A model generated the notes under the pieces. The model was not told the DNA's origin. It did no database searches and saw only the letters and a list, made by a program, of their open reading frames with translations. Positions 6,737-16,200 of a DNA stretch of 28,172 bases are shown here, one piece after another. The DNA lies in assembly GCF_002420705.1 (NCBI RefSeq), contig NZ_DIIM01000023.1, positions 1 to 28,172 of the forward strand. The letters run 5' to 3'. The DNA comes from Sphingobacterium sp. UBA5670 (GTDB lineage Bacteria > Bacteroidota > Bacteroidia > Sphingobacteriales > Sphingobacteriaceae). A program made the translations under genes and the position numbers. The stretch's first letter is position 1, and every line of letters begins with the position of its first letter.

Positions 6737-8422
6737 ATGGCAACAAATACTTATGACGCAATTGTAATCGGTTCGGGGATAAGTGGCGGATGGGCTGCGA
6801 AAGAATTGACAGAGAAAGGGCTGAAAACAATTATGCTAGAGCGTGGTCGCAATATCGAACACATCAAGGATTATACTGCGCCAAATAAAAATCCATGGGA
6901 ATGGCCTCATGCGGGCGGTCGTACGCAACAAATGATCGAAGAGTATCCGGTCCTGCGTAGAGATTATCCACTAAATGAGAAGAACTTGGATTTTTGGGTA
7001 AATGAAAAAGAGAGTCCATATACCGAAGTAAAACGTTTCGACTGGTACCGTGGGTATCATGTTGGGGGGCGTTCTTTAATGTGGGGAAGACAATCTTATC
7101 GTCTGGGCGATCTGGATTTCGAAGCTAACTTAAAAGATGGTCATGGTGTAGATTGGCCAATTCGTTATAAAGAAATTGCCCCTTGGTATAGTTATGCCGA
7201 AAAATTTGCGGGTATCTCTGGAAATAGAGATGGTGTACCATCTTTACCAGACGGAGATTACATGCCGGCAATGGCCATGAACATAGTTGAAAAAGATCTG
7301 GCTGAGCGTTTGAAAAAACAATACGGTGGCCAACGTCATTTCATCATGGGTAGAACAGCCAACATTACTGTTCCACATCATGACCGTGTAAATTGTCAAT
7401 ATCAAAACCAATGTTGGTTGGGTTGTAATTTTGGTGCTTATTTCAGTACACAATCTGCGACTTTACCAGCAGCTAAAAAAACCAATAATCTGACGTTACG
7501 TCCTTTCTCAATCGTTACTAAGATTATCTACGATAAAAACACGAAAAAGGCAAAAGGTGTCGAAATTGTTGATGCTGAAACAAACCAAACTTATGAGTTC
7601 TTCGCGAAAGTCATTTTTGTCTGTGCATCGGCATTGAACTCGACTTGGGTATTGATGAATTCAGCTACGGATGTTTGGGAAGGCGGTCTTGGTAGCAGCA
7701 GCGGTGAGCTTGGTCATAATTTGATGGATCACCATTTCCGTTGCGGTGCCGGCGGTAAAATTGACGGTTATTTAGATAGCTATGTATTTGGACGTAGACC
7801 TACAGGTTTATATGTTCCTCGTTTTGTAAACGTAGAAGGCGATACCAAAAAACGTGATTATGTGCGTGGATTTGGTTACCAAGGTGCTGCGGGCCGTGGA
7901 CGCTGGTCAGGTGCTGTTGCAGAGATGGAAGTCGGTGGGGCTTGGAAAGATGCTATTTGTGAACCAGGTGACTGGACAGTAGGTTTTACAGCTTTTGGAG
8001 AGACATTACCTTACCACGAAAATAAAATTACACTTGATAAAAGCAAAAAGGATAAATGGGGATTACCTGTATTATCATTTGACGCGGAGATCAAAGATAA
8101 TGAATTGAAAATGCGTGGTGACATGCAAAATGAAATGAAGGAAATGCTGGAGAGCATTGGCGTAAAAGATACTTATACCTACGATAATGTTTATGGTTTG
8201 GGCCAAGGTATCCACGAGATGGGAACTGCGCGTATGGGTCGTGATCCGAAGACTTCGGTATTGAATGGAAACAACCAGGTTTGGGATGCATTGAATGTTT
8301 TCGTAACGGACGGTGCATGTATGACTTCTGCAGGTTGTGTCAACCCTTCATTGACGTATATGGCACTTACTGCTCGTGCTGTTGACTTCGCAGTGAGCGA
8401 ATTGAAAAAAGGTAACATCTAA
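6737..8422 (+). CDS. GMC-family FAD-dependent sugar dehydrogenase, catalytic subunit (glucoside 3-dehydrogenase-like)
   Basis: This 561-aa protein has an N-terminal FAD-binding loop GSGISG (12-17), an LERGRN segment (35-39 region), GGRSLMWGRQ at 110-119, and the C-terminal GMC active-site pair His493 (GIHEMGTARMG) and Asn536 (CVNPSLT). Cys220, Cys226 and Cys230 form a cluster like the one holding a [3Fe-4S] centre in bacterial FAD-glucose dehydrogenase. It has no signal peptide; relatives are carried out by the Tat signal of their small subunit, which here is encoded two genes downstream. FAD-dependent glucoside 3-dehydrogenases of this type are known from Sphingobacterium and Rhizobium relatives and oxidise the C3 hydroxyl of glycosides. 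No cytochrome c electron acceptor is encoded nearby. Gluconate or other sugar oxidation is the alternative. Confidence 0.9.
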   Translation: MATNTYDAIVIGSGISGGWAAKELTEKGLKTIMLERGRNIEHIKDYTAPNKNPWEWPHAGGRTQQMIEEYPVLRRDYPLNEKNLDFWVNEKESPYTEVKRFDWYRGYHVGGRSLMWGRQSYRLGDLDFEANLKDGHGVDWPIRYKEIAPWYSYAEKFAGISGNRDGVPSLPDGDYMPAMAMNIVEKDLAERLKKQYGGQRHFIMGRTANITVPHHDRVNCQYQNQCWLGCNFGAYFSTQSATLPAAKKTNNLTLRPFSIVTKIIYDKNTKKAKGVEIVDAETNQTYEFFAKVIFVCASALNSTWVLMNSATDVWEGGLGSSSGELGHNLMDHHFRCGAGGKIDGYLDSYVFGRRPTGLYVPRFVNVEGDTKKRDYVRGFGYQGAAGRGRWSGAVAEMEVGGAWKDAICEPGDWTVGFTAFGETLPYHENKITLDKSKKDKWGLPVLSFDAEIKDNELKMRGDMQNEMKEMLESIGVKDTYTYDNVYGLGQGIHEMGTARMGRDPKTSVLNGNNQVWDALNVFVTDGACMTSAGCVNPSLTYMALTARAVDFAVSELKKGNI

Positions 8423-8441
8423 TAGCTAAAGATTGATAACA

Positions 8442-9875
8442 ATGGAAAATAACTCAAATAAGACGAGCAGAAGAGGTTTTATAAAGAGCGCAGCAACAGC
8501 TGCCGCGGCTTTTATGATCGTCCCTCGCCATGTATTGGGCGGAAATGGCTTTACAGCTCCAAGTGACAAATTACAAGTAGCAGGTATTGGTGTAGGGGGT
8601 AAGGGTTTTAGCGATATCAATGCATTTCACGATTCAGGCAAAGCAGATTTAGCTTTCTTGTGTGATGTGGACGACCGCCGCGCAGCTGGTGCGTTGAAAC
8701 GTTACCCAAAAGCAAAATATTATAAAGACTACCGTGAAATGTTGGACAAGGAGCACAAACGTATCGAAGCCGTTTCTGTATCTACTCCAGATCATCAACA
8801 TGCGATTCAGGCACTTGCCGCTATGCAATTAGGCAAACACGTGTATGTTCAAAAACCGTTGACACACGATGTTTGGGAGGCGAGAGCCTTGACGCATGCA
8901 GCTAAGAAATATAAAGTGGTGACCCAAATGGGAAATCAAGGTGCATCGAATGATGGACCACGTTTTGTCCGTGAGTGGTACGAAGCAGGTTTGATCGGTG
9001 ATGTACATACTGTATATTGCTGGACAGATCGTCCGGTATGGCCTTCAGGTATTGCATGGCCTACAGGTAAAGCCGAAATCCCAAAAGAATTGGATTGGGA
9101 TCTTTGGTTAGGTACTGCACCGTATAAAGAATATGTCGATAAATTGGTGCCTTTCAACTGGCGTGGCTGGTGGGATTACGGTACCGGTGCATTGGGCGAT
9201 ATGGGCTGCCACTTATTGGAAGTTCCTTTCAGTACCTTAGGATTGACTTATGTACAAGATGTACAGGCAACGGTCGGATCGGTGTATGTGGATGAATTCA
9301 AACGTGGATATTTCCCTGAAAGCTGTCCTCCGTCAAGCCATGCGACCTTGACATTCCCTAAAACTCCGCGTACAAATGGTCCTGTTACTTTGCATTGGAT
9401 GGATGGTGGTATTCAGCCTGCACGTCCTGATGAATTAGGTCCAAACGAAATTTTTGGTGACGGTGGTAATGGTATCTTACTCGTTGGTACAAAAGGTAAA
9501 ATTCTTGCTGATACTTACGGTCAGAATGCGCGTTTATTGCCGACTTCCAGAAAAGAACAAGTCGCGCAGAAATATGCCCGTGTACCAGGACAAGAGGGTG
9601 GCCACTATGCACAATGGGTAGAAGCTTGTCAGGCCGGATATGGCAAGAAAGAAGTGAGCTCGCCATTTGAAATCGCAGGTCCGTTGACAGAAGCCTTATT
9701 AATGGCTAATCTGGCGATCAGAGGTGCTGATTTACGTATTGATGGTAAATACCCTGGACGTAACCTGAAGTTGTTGTGGGATAACGATAACATGCGTGTC
9801 ACAAACTTTGATAACGTCAATCAATATGTTAAACGTAATTACAGACAAGGTTGGGAAATGAAATATAATTTCTAA
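8442..9875 (+). CDS. Tat-exported Gfo/Idh/MocA-family oxidoreductase (2)
   Basis: I chose ATG 8442 over an in-frame TTG at 8433 because it places the twin-arginine motif TSRRGFIKS (residues 8-16) properly near the N-terminus; the product is 477 aa. The nucleotide-binding strand and loop is VAGIGVGGKG (46-55). The family's EKP motif reads QKP at 137-139, keeping the lysine. Active-site Asp and His come from GDMGCHLLE at 252-260. It is longer than Gfo-1 and belongs to the large secreted type with a W-rich insertion (about 196-246). It probably acts on the same sugar skeleton at a different step or anomer. It is inserted between the two subunit genes of the GMC dehydrogenase (19-base gap before it, 19 after), which ties it to that enzyme. 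Substrate is unknown. Confidence 0.9.
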   Translation: MENNSNKTSRRGFIKSAATAAAAFMIVPRHVLGGNGFTAPSDKLQVAGIGVGGKGFSDINAFHDSGKADLAFLCDVDDRRAAGALKRYPKAKYYKDYREMLDKEHKRIEAVSVSTPDHQHAIQALAAMQLGKHVYVQKPLTHDVWEARALTHAAKKYKVVTQMGNQGASNDGPRFVREWYEAGLIGDVHTVYCWTDRPVWPSGIAWPTGKAEIPKELDWDLWLGTAPYKEYVDKLVPFNWRGWWDYGTGALGDMGCHLLEVPFSTLGLTYVQDVQATVGSVYVDEFKRGYFPESCPPSSHATLTFPKTPRTNGPVTLHWMDGGIQPARPDELGPNEIFGDGGNGILLVGTKGKILADTYGQNARLLPTSRKEQVAQKYARVPGQEGGHYAQWVEACQAGYGKKEVSSPFEIAGPLTEALLMANLAIRGADLRIDGKYPGRNLKLLWDNDNMRVTNFDNVNQYVKRNYRQGWEMKYNF

Positions 9876-9894
9876 AATTAAGATATTTAGTAGT

Positions 9895-10524
9895 ATGAAT
9901 AGAAGAGAAGCATTACAACGAGTTGCCTTAATTTTAGGAGGTACCGTTATCGGCGCTAATTTATTTTTGGAGGGTTGTACTCGTTCGGCAACAAAAGATG
10001 TACAGGCATTATTTGAAGCGAAGACAACTGATTTATTAGGTGACTTGGCCGAGGCAATCTTACCGGCTACCGCGACTCCGGGAGCAAAAGAAGCAGGGGT
10101 AGGCAGTTTTATTCCTGTCATGGTTCGCGATTGTTATACAGAGAAACAACAAAAAGCATTTTTATCCGGTCTAGCAAGTTTAGATGATAAGGCAAAAGAA
10201 GTGAAAGGAAAACCTTTCTTAGAACTTTCTGCTGAAGATAGAACAGCTGTAGCGGCGGCTTTGGATAAAGAAGCCAATGAGTTTAATAAAAAACAGGCCG
10301 AAGATCAAAAAGATATTCTAGAGAAAAATAGAGAAAAACAAAATCAACTGTACAATTATGTTGAAAATGATCCACCACACTGGTTCACGATGTTCAAACA
10401 ATTGACATTGACTGGTTTCTTTAATTCAGAATTGGGTTGTACCAAAGCTTTACGTTTTGTGAAAATCCCGGGACGATTTGATGGTAACCTTCCTTACAAA
10501 AAAGGAGACAAAGCTTTTGCATAG
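9895..10524 (+). CDS. Gluconate 2-dehydrogenase subunit 3-family protein (small Tat subunit of the GMC dehydrogenase)
   Basis: This 209-aa protein starts with MNRREALQR, a twin-arginine motif, then a hydrophobic segment ending NLFLEGC (Cys28), which could also act as a lipobox although Glu at -2 is unusual. The body matches the gluconate_2-dh3 family: LGDLAEAILPATATPGAKEAG around 48-68, then VRDCYTEKQQKAFLSGL, and an FFNSELGC segment towards the end. In the known three-subunit sugar dehydrogenases this subunit is needed for folding and for Tat export of the signal-less flavoprotein. It is the last gene of the cluster, ahead of a strong palindromic terminator. A KKQAEDQKDILEKNREKQ region (about 132-149) is charged and probably helical. 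Confidence 0.88.
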   Translation: MNRREALQRVALILGGTVIGANLFLEGCTRSATKDVQALFEAKTTDLLGDLAEAILPATATPGAKEAGVGSFIPVMVRDCYTEKQQKAFLSGLASLDDKAKEVKGKPFLELSAEDRTAVAAALDKEANEFNKKQAEDQKDILEKNREKQNQLYNYVENDPPHWFTMFKQLTLTGFFNSELGCTKALRFVKIPGRFDGNLPYKKGDKAFA

Positions 10525-10541
10525 TAAAGAATGCAAGGTGT

Positions 10542-10579
10542 AAAATAAGAAAGGAGGCTTAAGCCTCCTTTCTTATTTT
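10542..10579. terminator. Perfect 38-base palindrome acting as bidirectional terminator
   Basis: Bases 10542-10560 and 10561-10579 are exact reverse complements (core AAGGAGGCTTAAGCCTCCTT), flanked by AAAAT and ATTTT so that either strand ends in a T-rich run. It lies between the convergent small-subunit gene (+) and the thioesterase gene (-), whose stop codon (10573-10575) is inside the palindrome. Confidence 0.88.
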
Positions 10580-11298
10580 GTTTCAATTGCTAGCGCAAAA
10601 TGGATGCGTTGCTGTTTAGTAACGGTCATAAAGTAACCTTGGTCTGTAGAATCACCATTGATTTCTACGGTATCGTTATGACGCAGTTCACGCAGGTAGT
10701 TCATTTCAAGAGATTTGATCTGATTGGTCAGCACAAGCTCAATGGGTAGCCTGTCCATGCACCAGTCTAGGTATTTTACATTGTTGGCGTGATTGACAAT
10801 ATCCAGATCGGAAAGCTTAACGATATATTCATCGATATTTTTGACCGCTTGGGCGATGTCCAGTTTTGAAAATGGCCGCTGTGTTGCCGGACGATCAGGA
10901 TAAGTCGTAAAATCGTCAGTCGGAATTGCAAGATTTTCGGAACTCCTTTTCACGGTATTGATCACCGCCCAATAACTGGTTGCCGCTACATAAAGCTGTC
11001 CATTGACCGTAATTTCGAAATTCCGGGTGGAGCGTGCGCCCTCTAACTCCTGAACCCAAGTTTTCACCTTGACAACATCTATCCATTTGGGCAATCTCGT
11101 AATCTCAATCCGCATACGGCTAAGTACCCAGGTTTGGTTGTGCTTGGCCATCTCTTTAAAACCGAATCCGGCGGCATTGGCATGTTCTCCAGCGGTGAGT
11201 TGCAGGATATTGGACAAATCGGAGAAACGGATGCGACCGTTGGAATAGCATTGGGTAAAATAAATTTCCCACTCTTTTTCAAAAACAGATTTTTCCAT
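10573..11298 (-). CDS. Acyl-ACP thioesterase (FatA/FatB-like double hotdog)
   Basis: It should release fatty acids from acyl carrier protein in the cytosol. I chose ATG 11298 (241 aa, MEKSVFEKEW); an upstream in-frame start at 11355 adds a non-conserved tail. The protein has two hotdog halves. The first includes TWVLSRMRIEITRLPKW (56-72) and SYWAVIN (108-114). The second starts with DLDIVNHANNVKYLDW (164-179), the family's catalytic helix. Asp166 and His170 align with the plant FatB residues, but the plant Asn position is Val168, and in NYLRELRHND (200-209) the plant Cys position is Leu205, after conserved Glu204. It stands alone, between a palindromic terminator and a divergent small gene. 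Family assignment is strong; chain-length preference cannot be read. Confidence 0.88.
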   Translation of the reverse strand: MEKSVFEKEWEIYFTQCYSNGRIRFSDLSNILQLTAGEHANAAGFGFKEMAKHNQTWVLSRMRIEITRLPKWIDVVKVKTWVQELEGARSTRNFEITVNGQLYVAATSYWAVINTVKRSSENLAIPTDDFTTYPDRPATQRPFSKLDIAQAVKNIDEYIVKLSDLDIVNHANNVKYLDWCMDRLPIELVLTNQIKSLEMNYLRELRHNDTVEINGDSTDQGYFMTVTKQQRIHFALAIETK

Positions 11299-11491
11299 GT
11301 ATCGTGAATTTTTGTTAAAAATAGATAATATGAATGATTTGGGCTGTAAATTCAAAATGAAATGACACTATATTTAGATATCTCCTTATAAATACTTGCA
11401 GAGCTTGCCGACAGGTCTCAAAGTGGTGCAATGTACCTAAAGTGCAATCGTTTTTTTATTGTAAAATAAATGATAGTTTTCAATTATTTAA

Positions 11492-11522
11492 TTGATTATT
11501 ATCACGGGAATAGGTAGATTTA
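11492..11522 (+). promoter_or_regulatory. Candidate promoter of the 96-aa protein gene
   Basis: TTG at 11492-11494, a 20-base spacer and TAGATTTA at 11515-11522 resemble TTTG-N19-TAnnTTTG (last base differs). It lies about 75 bases before the start at 11598. Nothing else was recognised in the divergent 11299-11597 interval. Confidence 0.4.
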
Positions 11523-11597
11523 AATAAGCCAATGGCAGAAAGAGATAAAATAAGATTGGCTTTGTAGCGTTATAAATAGAGTAGCGCAAAACAATAT

Positions 11598-11888
11598 ATG
11601 TACACATTAAATGCTAGTATTATGGTTGGAGAACTAATAGCTAAAGAGGAAATTCCTCAATTTAAATTTATCCCGGCGAGTGAAGATAAGACAGCGACTT
11701 TTATGGATAAATTGAAAGGGGCACTTCGGTTGGGAAATGAATTTAAATCCAAGACTGAAATTGCCTTTCAAACAGATTCCGGACCAAAGCGTATCGAAAC
11801 CACCGTATGGTCGTTAACCGATAGATATATTCAGATCAAAAGCGGAGTTTTGATACCGCTGAAATCTATTATAGCAATTGACTATTAA
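11598..11888 (+). CDS. Conserved-looking 96-aa protein of unknown function
   Basis: I do not recognise this family. The 96-aa product has no signal peptide, membrane segment or cysteine. It has two parts: a mixed first half (EEIPQFKFIPASEDKTATFMDKLKG, about 17-41, shown here only in outline as an acidic then lysine-rich stretch) and a second half rich in beta strands that ends TVWSLTDRYIQIKSGVLIP. The gene is credible because it sits alone between its own candidate promoter and a strong hairpin terminator, and its codon use matches its neighbours. The strand pattern at the end (KRIETTVWSLTD, IQIKSGVLIPLKSI) suggests a small compact beta domain. Function is unknown. Confidence 0.7.
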   Translation: MYTLNASIMVGELIAKEEIPQFKFIPASEDKTATFMDKLKGALRLGNEFKSKTEIAFQTDSGPKRIETTVWSLTDRYIQIKSGVLIPLKSIIAIDY

Positions 11889-11895
11889 ACATAAG

Positions 11896-11929
11896 ATCGA
11901 AAGGCTCCTGATTCCAGGAGCCTTTCGAT
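11896..11929. terminator. Hairpin terminator between the 96-aa gene and the efflux operon
   Basis: Arms 11896-11910 and 11915-11929 (core CGAAAGGCTCCTG / CAGGAGCCTTTCG) form a 15-base-pair stem with a 4-base loop ATTC, followed on the + strand by TTATATT. It ends the small + gene and may also stop the convergent efflux operon, although the - strand tail is less T-rich. Confidence 0.8.
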
Positions 11930-11990
11930 TTATATTCGTCTCCCAGTCTGAAAAGGGGAAAAGAGGTCTTTAAGTGTCTCTGAAGAATTT

Positions 11991-13292
11991 CTAATAAGTC
12001 TCACCTGTTAGCTCTTTTAAACGTATTTCAGCTACCTTAGCATCGTATTGGGCTGTATAACTGCGAGTCATTACATTGATATAGTTTAACTGTGCCGTCC
12101 TTACCTCCAATGTGGTGATGGTACCAATACGGAATTTATCCATGGTGATGTTTAGATTTTCTTTTGCCAGCTCCTCATTTTTTCGTTCTACATTGGCCAA
12201 TTCGATATTGGTGATGTAGGTTTGGAATAATGTTCTGACCTGGGCTTGGATATCTTGTTTTTGTTGCTGTATCTGTAGCTCTGTACCCTTCATCTGGAAT
12301 TTGGCAATACGCTCATTTCTATTTTGCAAAAATCCATTAAAAATATTCAGGGAGGCCGATACGCCATAAGTAAGACCTCTGTTTTTATTTTCTGTGGAGA
12401 AGCCAAGTGAAGAATGCGATTCATTCCAGTTGTAGCCACTATTTAAACCAATTTTGGGGTAACGTTCGGCCTTAACTGCTTTTAAGTTGAGTTCGGCTAC
12501 ACGATTGTTGATGATGGCAAGCTGAATTTGTGGATTTTGTTGGTCGGCAATTTCGATCAGATTCCCCAATTTAAGATCCGTATCAAGTTTCATTTCGTCT
12601 TCAATTTGAAAATCCAGGCTTAAGTCCCGCGTCATTAGTTGATTGAGGTATGTCTTGGTATTTTTGAAGCTTTCCTGCTGTCTAAGCAGGTTGGTTTGAT
12701 CGGTATTCAGATCGACCTTTGCATTGAGAAGATCAAGCTTGGAGCCCTTTCCGATCTCCAGTCGGTTTTCAGCTAAGGTAACACGGTATCTTGATAGGGT
12801 AATTGTTGTATCAAGTGCATTAATCAGGCGTTTTTGCTGCACCAGATTGTAATAGGTCGCCATGACTTCACTGAGCTGGGTAATAACTTCATATTTAATC
12901 TCCGCTTCTCCCTGACGCTGTATTTCCTTGAATCGGTCACGGCGGGCAAACATTCCTAGTCCGTCAAATATCGTCCAGTTTAAATTGACTCCATAAGACA
13001 TGTTGTCATTTTTTGCATTGGAAATCTGCTGTACCTGTCCATCGGCTCTGACCTGACGTGAGTTTTGGATTGAATTGCTTCTATTGAATGTGCCGGTTAC
13101 GGCAGGGAGCATGCCGGCACTTCCCAAGCTGGTATTCTCGCTGTCTATATTATTATCATTTTTAGCCAGGAGAATATTGAAGTTATTGCTCAATGTCGTT
13201 TTCAGTGCATCTTCCAAAGTCAGTACTTCTTGCGCACGAGCTTGAAACATGATGGAGTAAAGCAATACTAGTAGGATGAAATTTCTCTTCAT
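11991..13292 (-). CDS. TolC-family outer-membrane efflux channel
   Basis: This 433-aa protein is the outer-membrane exit duct of the efflux pump encoded just upstream. It has a signal peptide (residues 1-20, MFQARA-Q), then the family's LTLEDALKTTLSNNFNI start (23-39). Two long alpha-helical/coiled repeats follow, each with a barrel hairpin, for example NLNWTIFDGLGMF (about 104-116) and the matching GVSASLNIFNGFLQN in the second repeat (about 319-333). Such a duplicated pattern is typical of TolC/OprM. There is no lipobox, so it is not an OprM-type lipoprotein. It is the last gene of the operon, starting 7 bases after the pump stop codon. Confidence 0.92.
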   Translation of the reverse strand: MKRNFILLVLLYSIMFQARAQEVLTLEDALKTTLSNNFNILLAKNDNNIDSENTSLGSAGMLPAVTGTFNRSNSIQNSRQVRADGQVQQISNAKNDNMSYGVNLNWTIFDGLGMFARRDRFKEIQRQGEAEIKYEVITQLSEVMATYYNLVQQKRLINALDTTITLSRYRVTLAENRLEIGKGSKLDLLNAKVDLNTDQTNLLRQQESFKNTKTYLNQLMTRDLSLDFQIEDEMKLDTDLKLGNLIEIADQQNPQIQLAIINNRVAELNLKAVKAERYPKIGLNSGYNWNESHSSLGFSTENKNRGLTYGVSASLNIFNGFLQNRNERIAKFQMKGTELQIQQQKQDIQAQVRTLFQTYITNIELANVERKNEELAKENLNITMDKFRIGTITTLEVRTAQLNYINVMTRSYTAQYDAKVAEIRLKELTGETY

Positions 13293-13299
13293 GTCTTAA

Positions 13300-16200
13300 T
13301 TATTCGTAGCTTTTAATATTGTCAAATTCAGGTCTATGCTTTTTCTGTCTCGACCACATGTAATAAATCGCTGGGATAATGAAAAGAGTCAAGATAAGGG
13401 AGAATATTGTACCTCCTACGATAACAACCCCCATCCCGATTCTACTGGTGGATGCTGCGCCCAGTGACATAGCGATCGGTAATGCGCCTAATGCAATTGC
13501 CAAACTGGTCATTAAGATTGGTCTAAGGCGTGATTCGGCGGAGTGCATGATCGCTTCAAATTTTTCCATGCCTTCTTCTCGCATCTGATTGGCAAATTCG
13601 ACAATCAAGATACCATTTTTGGTTACCAGGCCAATGAGCATGATTGTTCCAATTTGACTGAATATATTCCAGGTTTGATCGAATAACCATAGACTTATTA
13701 AGGCACCTGCAACAGCCATCGGTACCGTAAGGATAATGATAAATGGATCGAGAAAACTCTCAAATTGGGCTGCCAAGATCAGGTAGATCAGCAACAGCGC
13801 AAGACCAAAGGCAAATAAGGTATTGGAACTACTTTCTACGAAGTCACGAGATTCACCGCTCAGGTCGGTTGTAAAGCTCTGATCAAGCACTTTTTCTTTG
13901 ATTCTGTCCATGGCGGCAATCCCGTCGCTCATACTCATGCCCGGTGCCAAACCGGCAGATACTGTAGCCGACATGTAACGATTGTTGTGATATAGCTGGG
14001 GCGGACTGCTTTCTTCCTTGACACTGACAACGTTGTCTAATTGAATAAGCTGCCCGAGGTTATTGCGTACGTAAATTGAAGAAAGATCAGTTGGTGTAGC
14101 TCTGCGGTCGTTTTCAACTTGGCCGATGACCTGATATTGCTTCCCGTCACGCATAAAATAGGCAAAACGCTGACCGCTTAGCAATAGTTGCAAGGATTGG
14201 GATACATCAAGCACGGAAACCCCCAGGCTCAGCGCTTTTAGACGGTCAATTTCCACATGCAATTCGGGCTTATTGAACTTCAGGTTGATATCCGTGGTAG
14301 AGAATGTCGGATCGCTGTTGACCTCATTCATAAATTCGGGGATCTTTTCCTGAAGCTTTTCAAAATTCTGTGCCTGGATAATGTATTGGACGGGTAATCC
14401 GCCTCTGCGGTTCATGGATATTGTCGGGGATTGTGAAACATTTACCCGGACAGCGTCGTATTGTTTCGTCCATTTGCTAAGCTCCTTGGCAATATCGTCC
14501 TGCGATTTTTTGCGTTCACTCGGATCAACCAGTGTCATCCGTATCCTTCCGGAGTTGACTGAACTTGCACCGAAACCCGGAGAAGTAATGTTTAGACTAA
14601 TTTTATTTTCGGGAATGGAGTCGTAGACTAGTTTGTCCAGTTCCTGCATGTAGCGGTCCATATATTCATAGGTGGCACCTTCTGGCCCTGTAACATTGAC
14701 AGAAATGTTGCTCCTATCATCATAGGGTGCAGTCTCCTTTTTAATGGAAGAAAAAAGGATTCCGATAATCACAAAGCAGATAATCAGCACCGGAAAGCTT
14801 ATCCATTTGAATTTCATGAATTTTTCCAGTGCATTGGCGTAACCTTTATTCATTTTGACGAACATAGGTTCTGTCCAATTGTAAAATTTAGTCTTTTTAT
14901 GCCCCCCGCTTTTTATTAAATATGCATTGAGCATAGGAGTGAGGGTTAAGGAAACAAATGCGGAGACCAAAACGGCGGAAGCAATGACAACGCCAAACTC
15001 GCGGAATAGCCGTCCCACAAATCCCTGCAAAAATATCACGGGTAAAAAAACCGCCGCAAGCGTAATGGAGATAGAAATAACAGCGAAGAATATTTCCTTT
15101 GATCCTTTTAAAGCCGCTTCGATAGGAGACATCCCTTCCTCAACTTTCTTGAAGATATTTTCGGTTACCACAATACCATCATCGACAACAAGTCCAGTCG
15201 CGAGAACGATTGCAAGCAGCGTAAGTACATTGATGGAAAAGCCAAAAATATACATGATGAAAAATGTCGCAATCAAAGATACCGGAATATCCAATAAAGG
15301 TCTTAGTGCTATACCCCAGTCACGGAAGAAAAAATAAATAATCAAGGTAACTAAGATGATTGAAATCAACAATGTTTCTGCAACTTCTTCAACGGATTTT
15401 TTAATGAATGTCGTATTATCAGAGGCAATGTTGAGAACGATATCCTGCGGTAGATCTTCTTTGATCTGATCGAGCATTTTATAGAAATTGTTGGCAATAT
15501 CGAGGTAGTTAGTCCCGGGTTGTGGAATGATAGCGATACCAACCAATTGCTTGCCGTTGCTGACCATTTTCGTCTCTAGATTTTCAGCATCTATTTCCGC
15601 CCGGCCAATGTCGATAAACTTGACAATGCGGCTGCTATCGGCCTTAAGGATAATATCGTTGAATTGTTCGGGCGTAGAAAGGTTTCCCACCGTTTTCACG
15701 GTAAGTTCGGTCGTGTTGCCGACAATTTTTCCGGAAGGGAGTTCAACGTTCTGGTTATTTAATGCGGTACGGATATCCGAAGCCGTGATGCCATAAGCAG
15801 CCATACGGTCGGGATTGAGCCATAAACGCATGGCATACCGTTTTTGACCATAGATCTGTGTGCTGCTGACACCGGGAATGGTTTGCAGCCTTTCTGAAAT
15901 AACATTTTCGGCGTAGTCGCTCAGGGAGAGCTTATCACGTGTCTCACTTTGAAGTGTCAAAGTGATAATTGGATCGGAATCGGCATCCGCTTTCGATACA
16001 ACAGGTGGAGCGTCAATATCCTGAGGAAGACTCCTTACCGCTTGTGATACTTTATCGCGGACATCATTCGCAGCTTCTTCGAGGTTTTTCTGTAAATCGA
16101 ATTCAATGGTAATGTTGCTGGATCCCTGATTGCTCGAGGAAGAGATATTCCGGATTCCGTCGATTGAGTTTATGGCCTTTTCCAAAGGCTCCGTAATCTG

